A DNA stretch of 64,000 nt. It comes from Acidobacteria bacterium 13_1_20CM_3_53_8. GTDB taxonomy: Bacteria > Acidobacteriota > Blastocatellia > Pyrinomonadales > Pyrinomonadaceae. Positions within the stretch are counted from its first letter, which is position 1; each line of letters opens with the position of its first letter. A program made the position numbers and the translations under genes. The notes below the pieces were generated by a model, which was not told the DNA's origin, made no database searches, and saw nothing but the letters and a program-made list of their open reading frames with translations. The stretch covers positions 17,327 to 81,326 of the forward strand of contig MNJR01000142.1 in assembly GCA_001920415.1 (NCBI GenBank), written 5' to 3'. Shown piece after piece: positions 34,108 to 42,911 of this stretch.

Positions 34108-34617
34108 TTACTCCTGCTTGATGTGCTCGCCGCCCAGATCGTCAAGAAGCTTTTCGAGTTTGTCTGCCTCTTCCTCGCTTCTCGCTTCAACGCCGAGCAG
34201 TATGCCGCCGCTTTGCAAGCCCGCATCGTAAACTTTGGCGCGATGCTCTGGGATGCCTGCGCCAACGAGCGCGCCTATCACGCCGCCCGTAGCAGCGCCT
34301 GCACCTGCGCCCGCAAGAGCCGCTGCCAATGGCCCTGCTATAACAAGACCGCCGAGCGGCGGGAAAGTTATCGTCGCCGTTGCCGCCACAATCGCTGCCA
34401 GCACAGCGCCGACCGTGCCTCCTACGGCGCCGCCTATGCCTGCGCCGTCCGCAGCGTGCGACCTTGTCTGAACAGCGAACTCTTTGTGGCGCGTCGCATC
34501 GGACATCAGCACGCTGATGTCGTCGCGCGTAAATCCACGTTTGATGAGCGTGTCAACGGCTGCCTCAGCCGCAACGCGCGATTTGAAAAGTCCCGTCACC
34601 AATCTAGCTTTAGCCAT
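34108..34617 (-). CDS. general stress protein 17M-like / Gly-zipper protein
   Basis: The protein has 169 residues. The N-terminal half KARLVTGLFKSRVAAEAAVD and TLIKRGFTRDDISVLMS matches the heat-induced YflT (general stress 17M) domain. A Gly/Ala-rich central stretch (about 58-125) forms a glycine zipper likely to enter membranes. The end GILLGVEARSEEEADKLEKL is a soluble tail. It faces the CsbD gene, another stress protein, but on the opposite strand. Confidence 0.75.
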   Translation of the reverse strand: MAKARLVTGLFKSRVAAEAAVDTLIKRGFTRDDISVLMSDATRHKEFAVQTRSHAADGAGIGGAVGGTVGAVLAAIVAATATITFPPLGGLVIAGPLAAALAGAGAGAATGGVIGALVGAGIPEHRAKVYDAGLQSGGILLGVEARSEEEADKLEKLLDDLGGEHIKQE

Positions 34618-34924
34618 AACTCATCTCTCCTTCACCGTCCAATTTTCTAAAGACGAAATAGCCCGCACATAGCATCCCCTTTGAAGTGGCAAGATGCGTG
34701 CCGACAGAGTGCTAGGCTTCGATTAATTTGGGGATTTTCGAGTTTAATGTTGAGCCAGCGAAGCATAGCCCGCCAACCGAGCGCGAATGGGATAGGAAGA
34801 CTAGCCGGGTGCTGCGTACCAAAGCAAGCCAATTTCAGTCTTTCCGGCTGATGCTGATTAGAACAGTTTTCCTGAATAACGCGTGTTCGAAAATAGAATA
34901 GCAAAAGGGAATCCAATCATACTG

Positions 34925-34997
34925 TCCACTAAATCATACGAAACAACACGAAATCAACGCTTTTTATCTTAGTGTTGTTTCGTGTGATTTAGTGGAT
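34925..34997. repeat. hairpin repeat, TCCACTAAATCACACGAAA family (copy 3)
   Basis: The left arm TCCACTAAATCATACGAAAC (34925-34953) pairs with GTTTCGTGTGATTTAGTGGA (34968-34997). The gap 34618-35120 otherwise shows no gene. Confidence 0.85.
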
Positions 34998-35120
34998 CAT
35001 CCTCCTTTTGCCCTGCTTGTTTCTTCGAAATTCACGTTAGATAGTTTTGTCGAAAGAAGACAGCCCCGTGCTATGTGTTGTAAGGTAATCGCGGTCAGAA
35101 ATTTTTCAGGAGATTTTTTT

Positions 35121-35789
35121 GTGATTAAAGCAGTCATCTTCGACATTGACGGGACGCTCGTTGATTCCGTTGACCTTCATGCGCAGGCTTGGAAAGAGGC
35201 TTTCAAGCATTTTGGAAAAGATGTTCCTTACGAGCAGGTGCGTCATCAAATTGGCAAAGGCGGCGACCAACTGATGCCCGTCTTCTTAACTAGAGAAGAG
35301 TTGGAAGAGTTCGGCGATGAGTTGGAAGAATACCGCAGCAAGATTTTCAAACGCGATTCTCTACCGCGCGTGCGAGCCTTTCCTAAAGTGCGCGAGCTTT
35401 TTCAGAAGATAAAGCAGGACGGCAAAAGAATCGCGCTAGCTTCATCGGCGAAAGAGGATGAGCTGAAGGTTTATAAAAAGATCGCTCAGATAGAAGACCT
35501 TGTTGAAGAAGAGACGAGCGCAGACGACGCAGACAAATCGAAACCGCACCCGGATATTTTCAAGGCCGCGCTCGAACGTCTAGACGACATTAAGCCTAGA
35601 GAAGCAATCGCAGTCGGCGATACGCCTTACGATGCAGAGGCGGCTGGCAAAACGGGCATACGAACCATAGGCTTGCTCTGCGGCGGCTTTCCAGAAGACG
35701 AGTTGAGCGCGGCTGGCTGCACAGCCATCTTCGACGATCCGGCAGATTTGCTCGCGCGCTATAATGAATCGCCCCTCGCACAACTATAA
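35121..35789 (+). CDS. HAD-superfamily phosphatase (phosphoglycolate phosphatase-like)
   Basis: The start GTG 35121 is chosen because AGGAG is spaced 7-8 bases upstream; longer in-frame starts run into a hairpin repeat. The 222 residues begin IKAVIFDIDGTLVDSVDLH with nucleophile Asp8 and acid Asp10. Motif II is LASSAK, motif III is DKSKPHPDIFKAALERL and motif IV is AIAVGDTPYDAEAAGK. The helical cap (C1 type) fits phosphoglycolate phosphatase or beta-phosphoglucomutase relatives. The substrate is not predictable. Confidence 0.9.
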   Translation: MIKAVIFDIDGTLVDSVDLHAQAWKEAFKHFGKDVPYEQVRHQIGKGGDQLMPVFLTREELEEFGDELEEYRSKIFKRDSLPRVRAFPKVRELFQKIKQDGKRIALASSAKEDELKVYKKIAQIEDLVEEETSADDADKSKPHPDIFKAALERLDDIKPREAIAVGDTPYDAEAAGKTGIRTIGLLCGGFPEDELSAAGCTAIFDDPADLLARYNESPLAQL

Positions 35790-35908
35790 GTCTGGAGTCA
35801 GACTGATTTTGGATTTTAGATTTTAGATTTGCGATTTAAAAGCTTTCCGCTTCTTCCAATCCAAAATCCAAAATCCAAAATCGAAAATCCATTTGGCTTC
35901 AGACTTTT
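35788..35908. repeat. GATTTTGGATTTTAG-family hairpin flanked by AGTCTGGAGTCAGA arms
   Basis: An outer pair AGTCTGGAGTCAGA and TGGCTTCAGACT encloses GATTTT-unit arms and a centre with AAAGCTTTCCGCTTCTTCC. The left outer arm begins inside the TAA stop of the HAD gene. The right outer arm overlaps the proposed TTG start of the next gene. Confidence 0.82.
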
Positions 35909-36963
35909 TAACGGATAACGAAACGCTTGTGGCAGATGCGCCGCGAAAACTGTTTGGAAGTTCTAACGAAGCCGTGCGTTCCGCGCTCAATCAATTCGAG
36001 GAGGTCGCGTGCCCGCTCTGCTGCGTGACTCCCGTGCGCTTTGCGGTTGATTATCAGGGCTTTCAACTTTGTCGTTGTCCTACATGCGACTTACAGTTTT
36101 TAAGTCCGCGTCCGACCGTAGAGCAGTTGACCGAGAACGTCTACAACGAAACATATTTTTCGGAATCTGAATCTGCAAATGAACTTGCAGCCGCCGACCG
36201 CTATCAATTCGGTCGGCAACTTGGAAACTTTGAAAAGTTTCTGGCCGGTCGCGGAACCATATTGGACGTTGGCTGCGGCGATGGCTCGTTCCTTCGTTAC
36301 GCGCAAAGTGAAGGTTGGCGGGTGGCTGGCACAGACATACGGTTGGCTGCGGGCGCGCGCGCAATGAGTTGCCCTCTATGGGAAGGCCAGTTGCAAGAGA
36401 TTGATTTCGGAGGCCGCCGCTTTGACGTTGTTCGCTTCAATCAAGTGCTCGAACATACGCAGAACCCTCTGCTTGAATTAGCGCGCAGCCGCGAGTTGCT
36501 CAATGCGGGCGGTATAGTCTTCGTCAGTGTGCCCAATATCGCCGGACTCAGTCCGCGCTTGAAGAGCGCGCAGAGCCGTTTTCATCTGAAGCGCAAACGC
36601 TGGCGCCATTACGCAGCGCTGCATCACCTATGGTTCTTCTCGACGGACACACTGCAACGTCTGGTTGAGCACGCAGGTCTTCGAGTGCTCCACTGGGAGA
36701 CTCCCGTTCTAAAGAAGAGCGGACAGAGTTCATTCATAGAGCGCCTGTACCGTAAATTCCTGGAAGGCTCACGCACGGCCAGCATTTTAGATTTCTACTG
36801 CCAGCGTGAAGAGACGGAAGGAGAGACGCGGGGACGCGGAGACGCGGAGACGCGGGGAGAAAGCAAGAGCAGTCATGCTCACTCTACATCAATTCTTCCG
36901 CTCATCCTTTTCCTTCGCCGCGTCCCCGCGTCCCCGCGTCTCCGCGTCTCTCTTTGCTTTTAG
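35893..36963 (+). CDS. zinc-ribbon class I SAM methyltransferase with repeat-encoded C-terminus
   Basis: The frame has 356 residues if TTG 35893 is the start; GTG 35929 is an alternative outside the repeat. N-terminal Cys pairs CPLC and CPTC form a zinc ribbon, followed by LDVGCGDGSFLRYAQSEGW (SAM site), VLEHTQNPLLEL and SVPNIAG. This matches methyltransferases of sugar or surface-glycan clusters. Residues after about 305 (REETEGETRGRGDAE onward) are translated from a GAGACGCGG hairpin, so the natural end is earlier. A glycosyltransferase gene overlaps the tail. Confidence 0.82.
   Translation: MASDFLTDNETLVADAPRKLFGSSNEAVRSALNQFEEVACPLCCVTPVRFAVDYQGFQLCRCPTCDLQFLSPRPTVEQLTENVYNETYFSESESANELAAADRYQFGRQLGNFEKFLAGRGTILDVGCGDGSFLRYAQSEGWRVAGTDIRLAAGARAMSCPLWEGQLQEIDFGGRRFDVVRFNQVLEHTQNPLLELARSRELLNAGGIVFVSVPNIAGLSPRLKSAQSRFHLKRKRWRHYAALHHLWFFSTDTLQRLVEHAGLRVLHWETPVLKKSGQSSFIERLYRKFLEGSRTASILDFYCQREETEGETRGRGDAETRGESKSSHAHSTSILPLILFLRRVPASPRLRVSLCF
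36822..36953. repeat. hairpin repeat, GAGACGCGGAGACGCGG family (copy 2)
   Basis: Arms 36822-36859 and 36916-36953 are complementary. It lies inside the 3' end of the methyltransferase frame and ends 15 bp before the ATG of the glycosyltransferase gene. Confidence 0.85.
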
Positions 36964-36968
36964 CGCGG

Positions 36969-38081
36969 ATGAGAATTCTACAGATCAACTCAGCTCGTTC
37001 GATTGGCGGAGGCGAAAGGCATCTGGCCGATCTTGTAACCGCGCTCTCTCAAAGAGGCCACGACGTTTACGTTGCGCTCGCGCCGTCTTCGCCAATTCGC
37101 GTTGAACTCTCTGCGCTTTTGGAGCGGAATATTTTCAGCGTGCGAATGCGAAACGCCTTGGATATTTCGTCTGCCCAAAAACTTGCGCGATTTATAAAAG
37201 AGCATGAGATAGAGATAGTTCATTCGCATCTGGCGCGCGATTATCCTCTGGCCGCATTCGCTGTCAGAAAAAATGTTGATGCGCGGCTCGTTTTAACAAG
37301 ACATCTTGAACGTCCTCTGAACAATCTTCACGCATTTGCCCTGAAACGGGTCGCGCGCGTCATAGCAGTCTCGAAATCGGTCGAGCGCGCCCTTCGTGCC
37401 CAAGAAATTTTTCCGCCGTACAAGATTCGTCACGTGCCCAACGGAATTGACGTGGAAAAGTTTGAGCGCGCCGGGCATGACTTTGATCGTGAAGCGTATC
37501 GTCGCAGCCTGCCGACGAGCGCACGCCTTTTGGTCGGAATCGTAGGAGAACTCAGAGAGCATAAAGGCCAAGAAGATTTTCTTCGCGCGGCTGCGCAGAT
37601 CGCGCTAGAGATTGATTCGGTTGATTTTCTCATCGTTGGTGAAGACCCTTCGCCAGACAAACGATACGGCGCGCATCTCATGCATCTAATCAAAGAACTT
37701 GGTCTTCAACGGCGCGTTCATTTCTTAGGCTGGCGCGAAGATGTGCCGGAACTTCTTCACGCGCTCGATCTCTTTATCTCCTCTTCGCGCATTGAGCCGT
37801 TCGGTCTCGTGATGGTTGAAGCGCTCGCATGTGGTCTTGCGGTTGTTGCGACCAAGACGGGCGGCGCTCAAGAGATTATTGAAGACGGCGAGACAGGAAG
37901 GCTCGTGCCAGTCGCTGATGTGGAAGCTCTGGCGAAAGCTGCGCGCGAATTGCTCGAAGACGCGCTGGAACGCAAACGATTGGGCGAAAATGCGCGCAGC
38001 GCAGCGCGTGAGCGATTCAATCTAGCACGCATGGTCACGGCCACAGAGCAGATTTATCGTGAAGCGTTAGACACGAAGTGA
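36969..38081 (+). CDS. GT4-family glycosyltransferase
   Basis: The protein has 370 residues from ATG 36969 (MRILQINSARSIGGGERHLA). A two-domain GT-B fold: the N-terminal domain has VVHSHL-type EIVHSHLARDYP, the C-terminal donor domain has RLLVGIVGELREHKGQED and SSRIEPFGLVMVEALACG with the EX7E motif, then KTGGAQEIIEDGETG. It transfers a sugar from a nucleotide donor, probably for surface polysaccharide, since methyltransferase genes stand on both sides. The acceptor is unknown. Confidence 0.92.
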   Translation: MRILQINSARSIGGGERHLADLVTALSQRGHDVYVALAPSSPIRVELSALLERNIFSVRMRNALDISSAQKLARFIKEHEIEIVHSHLARDYPLAAFAVRKNVDARLVLTRHLERPLNNLHAFALKRVARVIAVSKSVERALRAQEIFPPYKIRHVPNGIDVEKFERAGHDFDREAYRRSLPTSARLLVGIVGELREHKGQEDFLRAAAQIALEIDSVDFLIVGEDPSPDKRYGAHLMHLIKELGLQRRVHFLGWREDVPELLHALDLFISSSRIEPFGLVMVEALACGLAVVATKTGGAQEIIEDGETGRLVPVADVEALAKAARELLEDALERKRLGENARSAARERFNLARMVTATEQIYREALDTK

Positions 38082-38094
38082 TATTTTAAATTGA

Positions 38095-38910
38095 ATGGAC
38101 AAAGCAAGATTAGAGAGCCAGTCACTCATGGCCGAGACAATCATCGAGCGTCAACCCATTGCGCTCGCGCACGAAGCCATTCACGACGTGGTGGAGCAGA
38201 TTTTAGGTAAACTTCCACGCGGCGCTCTGCTTGATGTCCCGGCTGGCGAAGGAGCGCTCTCCCTGCGCTTGCTAGGTCTTGGCTTCGATGTTCGCTGCTG
38301 CGATCTTTACACGGAAATATTTCGTTTACGCGGAGTTGAAATCAAGCGCGGCGATCTGAGTGGTGTGTTGCCGTATGAGGAAGGCGAATTTGATTACGTC
38401 ACCTGCGTTGAAGGAATCGAGCACATAGAAAATCCTCAACAGGCCGTGCGTGAGTTTCATCGTCTTCTGCGTCCGGGTGGACATCTAATCGTCTCTACGC
38501 CGAACATTCTCAACGTAGAGGAGCGTGTCAAGTGGCTGCTCTACGGCTACACCTCGCATTTTAAGCCAATCTCGCAGGAGCATCTGGAAAACTTGCGCAA
38601 AGACATGGGCGAAATGGAAGAAGTCGCGCTGCACGTCAACCCCATCTCTTATTCCGAACTCCGTTATACGCTGGAAAAATATGGCTTCGAGATTCTGCGC
38701 TTTTATCGAGACAAACCCAAAAAGCATATCTGGGCTTACTGGCCCATCGTTCTCTTGATTCGACTGCTGGGGCGATTGACGCCTGAACGCAGGCGGCGCG
38801 AGCGCTGGACTCTAGAGTTACAATCAGATGAAGTTCTGCTAGGCGGCAACACCTTGATCGTTCATGCTGTGAAAGCAAGGTCAGTACCGCCTGCGGTAGC
38901 GGGCGGGTAA
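38095..38910 (+). CDS. class I SAM methyltransferase with repeat-encoded tail
   Basis: The protein has 271 residues (an ATG at 38128 is also possible). The SAM site is LLDVPAGEGALSLRLLGLGF, then CVEGIEHIENPQQAVREFH and LRPGGHLIVSTPNILNVEER as in ubiquinone- and glycan-type methyltransferases. A hydrophobic segment (about 215-230) suggests membrane contact. The last residues RSVPPAVAGG and the stop come from the left arm of a 29-bp inverted repeat. It follows the GT4 gene by 13 bp, so the cluster is likely one transcript. Confidence 0.88.
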   Translation: MDKARLESQSLMAETIIERQPIALAHEAIHDVVEQILGKLPRGALLDVPAGEGALSLRLLGLGFDVRCCDLYTEIFRLRGVEIKRGDLSGVLPYEEGEFDYVTCVEGIEHIENPQQAVREFHRLLRPGGHLIVSTPNILNVEERVKWLLYGYTSHFKPISQEHLENLRKDMGEMEEVALHVNPISYSELRYTLEKYGFEILRFYRDKPKKHIWAYWPIVLLIRLLGRLTPERRRRERWTLELQSDEVLLGGNTLIVHAVKARSVPPAVAGG

Positions 38911-38975
38911 TAGTGGCTGCGTTACTTGTTCGCTATCTAAAGCATTACCCGCCCGCTACCGCAGGCGGTACTGAC
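38880..38975. repeat. 29-bp perfect inverted repeat ending two convergent genes
   Basis: Arms 38880-38908 and 38947-38975 (beginning GTCAGTACCGCCTGCGGTAG) are perfect complements with a 38-bp loop. Each arm encodes SVPPAVAGG plus stop for the gene running into it. Confidence 0.95.
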
Positions 38976-39295
38976 ATAGCGTCTATTTTCGCCGCCAGGA
39001 TGAAGTCGCTTTCCGTGAGGCCGTCAATCTTGTGCGTGTAAATTGTGATCTCTGCGCGTCCCCAGCCGAAGCAGATGTTCGGGTGATGTCCCTGCTCTTC
39101 TGCTATTTGACTCACGCGATTGACGAACTCAAGCGATTCACGGAAATTTTTGAACGTATAGCTCTTCTTCAAATGATGCTCTTCGACTGCCTCCCATCCG
39201 CTCAACTCCTGTAGAAGCCCAAGAATCTCTGCGCCATTCATAGGCGGAACTCCCCCTCGACAAGGCACGCACTCGCGGCTAGCCAAATCTGCCAT
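38945..39295 (-). CDS. pterin-4a-carbinolamine dehydratase
   Basis: This 116-residue enzyme dehydrates 4a-hydroxytetrahydrobiopterin. It has SRECVPCRGGVPPMNGAEI at the N-terminus, KKSYTFKNFRESLEFVNRV, then the active-site segment EEQGHHPNICFGWGRAEITI with the His pair, and TIYTHKIDGLTESDF. The C-terminus SVPPAVAGG is contributed by the repeat arm. In organisms without phenylalanine hydroxylase the role is often pterin salvage for molybdopterin; no such gene is beside it. Confidence 0.93.
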   Translation of the reverse strand: MADLASRECVPCRGGVPPMNGAEILGLLQELSGWEAVEEHHLKKSYTFKNFRESLEFVNRVSQIAEEQGHHPNICFGWGRAEITIYTHKIDGLTESDFILAAKIDAMSVPPAVAGG

Positions 39296-39374
39296 CGCCC
39301 GAAACTCCTCTTCAAGTTCTGATAAAAATTTTCAGTGGAACTATGTCACACCTGGAATTCACTCTTCAATCCGA

Positions 39375-39470
39375 TAAGAGCAGTTTACAGTTTTCAGTTT
39401 TCAGGTTTCAGTTAAAAGCCGGTTCGCTTCTTTCTGAAAACTGAAAACTGTAAACTGTAAACTGCTCTTA
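39375..39470. repeat. hairpin repeat, CAGTTTTCAGTTTT family (copy 3)
   Basis: Arms about 39375-39412 and 39433-39470 are complementary, with TAAGAGCAGTTT and AAACTGCTCTTA ends. The gap 39296-39555 otherwise shows nothing. Confidence 0.85.
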
Positions 39471-39555
39471 CCACTTGGCAAAACGGCTCGCAAGCGAGTA
39501 GTCTTTACTTCCTAAAGAGCATCATTCATCCGAAAATTTTTGAAGGAGAACACTC

Positions 39556-40788
39556 GTGGCAGTCATTCATCCTTTCAAAGCTTTACGTCCGCCTGCGACG
39601 CGCGCGGCAGAAGTTTCCGCGCCGCCTTACGATGTGGTCAACACGGAAGAGGCTCGCCAGTTAGCCGCAGGCAATCCCTTCAATTTCCTTCACGTCTCGC
39701 GCCCCGAAATTGATCTACCCGACGGCACGGACATCTACAGCGACAGGGTTTATAGCAAGGCCGTTGACAATTTCGAGAATCTGAAAAGAGAAGCCCCGCT
39801 CGAAGAGGAAGAGCAGCCGAGCCTCTATCTTTATCGCTTAATCATGAATGATCATGAGCAGATAGGAATCGCAGCGTGTTGCTCCGTTGACGAATATGAT
39901 AAGGATATAATACGCAAGCATGAGCGTACGCGCCGCGACAAAGAGGATGACCGAACGCGTCACATACTCGCCCTGCGAGCGCAGACCGGCCCAGTCTTCT
40001 TAACCTATCGCGGCAACCAGACGATTGACACTATGGTCATGGAAGTGACCTTGATGGAAGCGCTCTACGATTTCACCGCATCGGACGGAGTGCAGCACAC
40101 AGTCTGGCGCGTGCCCGACCCTGTTCGTTTCGTCAACGCATTCCGCGACGTGCCCTTTCTATACATAGCTGACGGTCATCACCGCGCAGCCAGCGCCAGC
40201 CGCGCACGCATGGAATCGCGCGACCGAAGCTTTTCGCACACGGGCGACGAAGAGTACAACTTTTTTCTGGCGGTAATCTTCCCCGCAGACCAGTTGCAGA
40301 TACTTCCCTACAACCGCGTAGTTCGTGATTTGAATGGAATGACTGCGGAGGAATTTCTTGAAAGAGTCGGCGCGAGATTTCATATCAACGACGCCGGTAG
40401 TCCCGTGCCGAATGCGCGCGGCCATTTCAGTATGTATCTGGACGGGCGCTGGTACGGTCTGGCTTTGAACGCAGCGTCGCCGCAGCCGACCGCAGACGAC
40501 TCGATTACTTCGCTAGACGTGAGCATTCTTCAAGATTATCTTTTAGACCCAATCCTGGGCATCAAGGATATTCGCACAGACAAGCGCATAGATTTCGTCG
40601 GCGGCATTCGCGGCACTGAGGGGTTGGAAAAATTGGTGAACGAAGGCAAGGCGGCAGTCGCTTTTTCTCTCTATCCAACAACTGTAGAAGATTTAATCCG
40701 AGTCTCCGACGCTGGCGGCATCATGCCCCCTAAATCAACATGGTTCGAGCCGAAATTGAGAGACGGGCTTCTGATACACACTATTTGA
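39556..40788 (+). CDS. DUF1015 family protein
   Basis: The protein has 410 residues, starting at GTG 39556 after GAAGGAG. It opens VIHPFKALRPPATRAAEVSA with PPYDVVNTEEAR, the family signature. Inside are LYRLIMNDHEQIGIAACCSV, IRKHERTRRDKEDDRTRHIL and YIADGHHRAASASRAR. A conserved His/Asp-rich ADGHHR motif hints at a metal or nucleotide site. In many bacteria DUF1015 genes stand near serA and serC, and serA follows here. Function is not established. Confidence 0.92.
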   Translation: MAVIHPFKALRPPATRAAEVSAPPYDVVNTEEARQLAAGNPFNFLHVSRPEIDLPDGTDIYSDRVYSKAVDNFENLKREAPLEEEEQPSLYLYRLIMNDHEQIGIAACCSVDEYDKDIIRKHERTRRDKEDDRTRHILALRAQTGPVFLTYRGNQTIDTMVMEVTLMEALYDFTASDGVQHTVWRVPDPVRFVNAFRDVPFLYIADGHHRAASASRARMESRDRSFSHTGDEEYNFFLAVIFPADQLQILPYNRVVRDLNGMTAEEFLERVGARFHINDAGSPVPNARGHFSMYLDGRWYGLALNAASPQPTADDSITSLDVSILQDYLLDPILGIKDIRTDKRIDFVGGIRGTEGLEKLVNEGKAAVAFSLYPTTVEDLIRVSDAGGIMPPKSTWFEPKLRDGLLIHTI

Positions 40789-40795
40789 AAAGTCT

Positions 40796-40912
40796 GGAGT
40801 CAGATTGATTTTCGATTTTAGATTTGCGATTTTCGATTGGAAGAAGCGGAAAGCTTTTAAATCGAAAATCCAAAATCGAAAATTCTTCTGGCTCCAGACT
40901 CCAGACTTGAAT
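40796..40912. repeat. GATTTTCGATTTTAG-family hairpin flanked by AGTCTGGAGTCAGA arms
   Basis: An outer pair AGTCTGGAGTCAGA and GGCTCCAGACTCCAGACT encloses GATTTT-unit arms centred on GGAAAGCTTTTAAA. It directly precedes the ATG of serA, which has no Shine-Dalgarno. Confidence 0.88.
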
Positions 40913-40913
40913 T

Positions 40914-42122
40914 ATGAAAGTTCTGATTGCTGACAAGTTCGAGCAGTCCGGGCGAGACGGATTGCAGGCGATTGGTTGCGAGGTTTCGTTCCAGCCGGAT
41001 TTGAAAGACGAGGCGCTGGTGGAGGCTATTGGACAGGAGCAGCCGGACGTTCTGGTCGTGCGCTCTACGAAAGTTAATGAAGCGATGCTGGACGCTGGCG
41101 CGTTGAAGCTTGTAGTGCGCGCGGGCGCTGGCTACAACACGATTGACGTTGCTGCTGCTTCTCGTCGTGGTATTTACGTCTCGAACTGCCCCGGCAAAAA
41201 TTCCATAGCCGTCGCCGAGCTTGCCTTCGCTCTGATTCTAGCTCTTGACCGCCGCATCGCTGACAATGTTATAGCCTTGCGTCGCGGCGAGTGGAATAAG
41301 AAAGAGTTCTCCAAAGCGCGCGGGCTTTTCGGTCGCACGCTTGGGCTTATTGGCGTAGGCCAAATCGGCCAAGAAATGATTCCGCGTGCTCGCGCTTTCG
41401 GAATGCCCGTAGTCGCGTGGAGCAGAAGTTTGACGACTGAGAGAGCGGAAGCGCTTGGCATCGAACGAAAAGAGACGCCGCAAGGTGTCGCGCGAGTTTC
41501 AGACATCTTGAGCGTTCATCTTGCTTTGAAACCCGAAACCCGAAACCTGGTTGGCGCAGACGTTCTCAACTCCATGCGCGAGGGCGCTTATTTTATAAAC
41601 ACTTCACGCGGCGAAGTCGTTGACCAAACAGCGCTCCTGCACGCTATGAAGACGCGCGGCATACGCGCTGGCCTTGACGTTTACGCTTCAGAGCCAACAT
41701 CGGGCACGGGCGAATTCACGGACGAGATAGCGCGCGAACAGAACCTTTACGGCACGCACCACATAGGCGCTTCCACAGATCAGGCGCAGGAGGCAATCGC
41801 CGCCGAAACCGTTCGCATCGTCCAGAATTTTAAAGAGACAGGCAAAGTCCCGAATGTAGTGAACCTCGCTCGCCAGACTCCGGCCACGCATCGCTTAGTC
41901 GTTCGTCATCGCGACCGTCCCGGCGTCCTTGCCACAGTGCTCGACGCCATCAAATCGGCAGACATCAATGTGCAGGAGATGGAGAACATCATCTTCGAAG
42001 GCGCAGAAGCGGCGGTTGCGCGAATCAATCTTGACAACGCGCCGCCCGCAGAGATGCTTGAAAGATTACGCGCTGAGAATTCTGACATTATCGAATTGAA
42101 CTTGCTCGAACTCAAAAGCTAA
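40914..42122 (+). CDS. serA: D-3-phosphoglycerate dehydrogenase
   Basis: This 402-residue enzyme catalyses the first step of serine synthesis. Cofactor motif GRTLGLIGVGQIGQEMIPRA, catalytic Arg in NTSRGEVVDQ, Glu in the EPTSG region and His in THHIGASTDQAQE are intact. The C-terminal ACT-type domain (HRDRPGVLATVLDAIKSADI) may bind serine for feedback control. The total is shorter than the 520-residue type, so the intervening domain is missing. serC lies 1.7 kb downstream on the same strand. Confidence 0.94.
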   Translation: MKVLIADKFEQSGRDGLQAIGCEVSFQPDLKDEALVEAIGQEQPDVLVVRSTKVNEAMLDAGALKLVVRAGAGYNTIDVAAASRRGIYVSNCPGKNSIAVAELAFALILALDRRIADNVIALRRGEWNKKEFSKARGLFGRTLGLIGVGQIGQEMIPRARAFGMPVVAWSRSLTTERAEALGIERKETPQGVARVSDILSVHLALKPETRNLVGADVLNSMREGAYFINTSRGEVVDQTALLHAMKTRGIRAGLDVYASEPTSGTGEFTDEIAREQNLYGTHHIGASTDQAQEAIAAETVRIVQNFKETGKVPNVVNLARQTPATHRLVVRHRDRPGVLATVLDAIKSADINVQEMENIIFEGAEAAVARINLDNAPPAEMLERLRAENSDIIELNLLELKS

Positions 42123-42141
42123 CCCTCGCAAGGTGTCTGTT

Positions 42142-42888
42142 ATGAAAAACAGAATCGCTTCTCTCTTGGTATTCCTGCTCGCCGGTCTCTTATTAACGAC
42201 CGCTCAGATCACGCGAGCGCAGCAGTCGTCTAATGAAAGCTCACGCACTCAGTTGCCTGATGAGAGTTGTAAAGAACCCGTCATTGTTAAGGGCGCGGTG
42301 CGTGCCCCTAGCCGCTTCGAGATGCGACGGCGTGTGCGTCTCATCGAAGTGCTCGCGCTCGTTGGCGGCGTGACCGAAAATGCTGGGCAAACTGTTAAGA
42401 TAACTCATTCCATCCCGGCCTCCGCTTGTGGCAATCTTGTTCCGAACGGTTCATCAGAGACAACAGAGACCTACAATCTCGCAGACGTATCGCGCGGCGA
42501 TGAAAGAGCTAATCCTTACCTGCGACCGGGTGATGCGATAGAGGTGTCATCGCTCGACGCAGTGTATGTCGTTGGGCAGGTGGTAAAACCGCAAGGGATT
42601 TATTTGAGAGGGCCGTTGACTGTGACGCAAGCTGTTGCAATGACTGGCGGTGTATTGGCGGACGCGCGAACCGATAGAGTGCGCATTAGTCAACTGGGAG
42701 TTGGAAGCAATACTGTTACGAGAATTATTGTTGACTTGAAAGCAATAAAGAAACACCGTGCAGAAGATGTGGTTCTTCAGCCATATGATATTGTTGAAGT
42801 GCCGAGCAAGAAATATGGTGGAGGCAGACTTTTGGGGCGGGGTATGAAGACACAGCCTCCGCAGCTTCCCTTGCGCATAATCGAATAG
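42142..42888 (+). CDS. SLBB-domain polysaccharide export-like protein
   Basis: The protein has 248 residues from ATG 42142. A signal peptide runs to about residue 27 (TTAQITRAQ). Two soluble-ligand-binding beta-grasp (SLBB) units follow: PVIVKGAVRAPSRFEMRRRV with LIEVLALVGGVTENAG, and VYVVGQVVKPQGIYLRGPLT with QAVAMTGGVLADARTD. The N-terminal polysaccharide-export domain is missing, so it is an accessory SLBB protein rather than a full Wza. The nearby GT4 and methyltransferases fit surface-glycan export. Confidence 0.85.
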   Translation: MKNRIASLLVFLLAGLLLTTAQITRAQQSSNESSRTQLPDESCKEPVIVKGAVRAPSRFEMRRRVRLIEVLALVGGVTENAGQTVKITHSIPASACGNLVPNGSSETTETYNLADVSRGDERANPYLRPGDAIEVSSLDAVYVVGQVVKPQGIYLRGPLTVTQAVAMTGGVLADARTDRVRISQLGVGSNTVTRIIVDLKAIKKHRAEDVVLQPYDIVEVPSKKYGGGRLLGRGMKTQPPQLPLRIIE

Positions 42889-42911
42889 GATTTCAGATAT
42901 TTTTTGAAACC

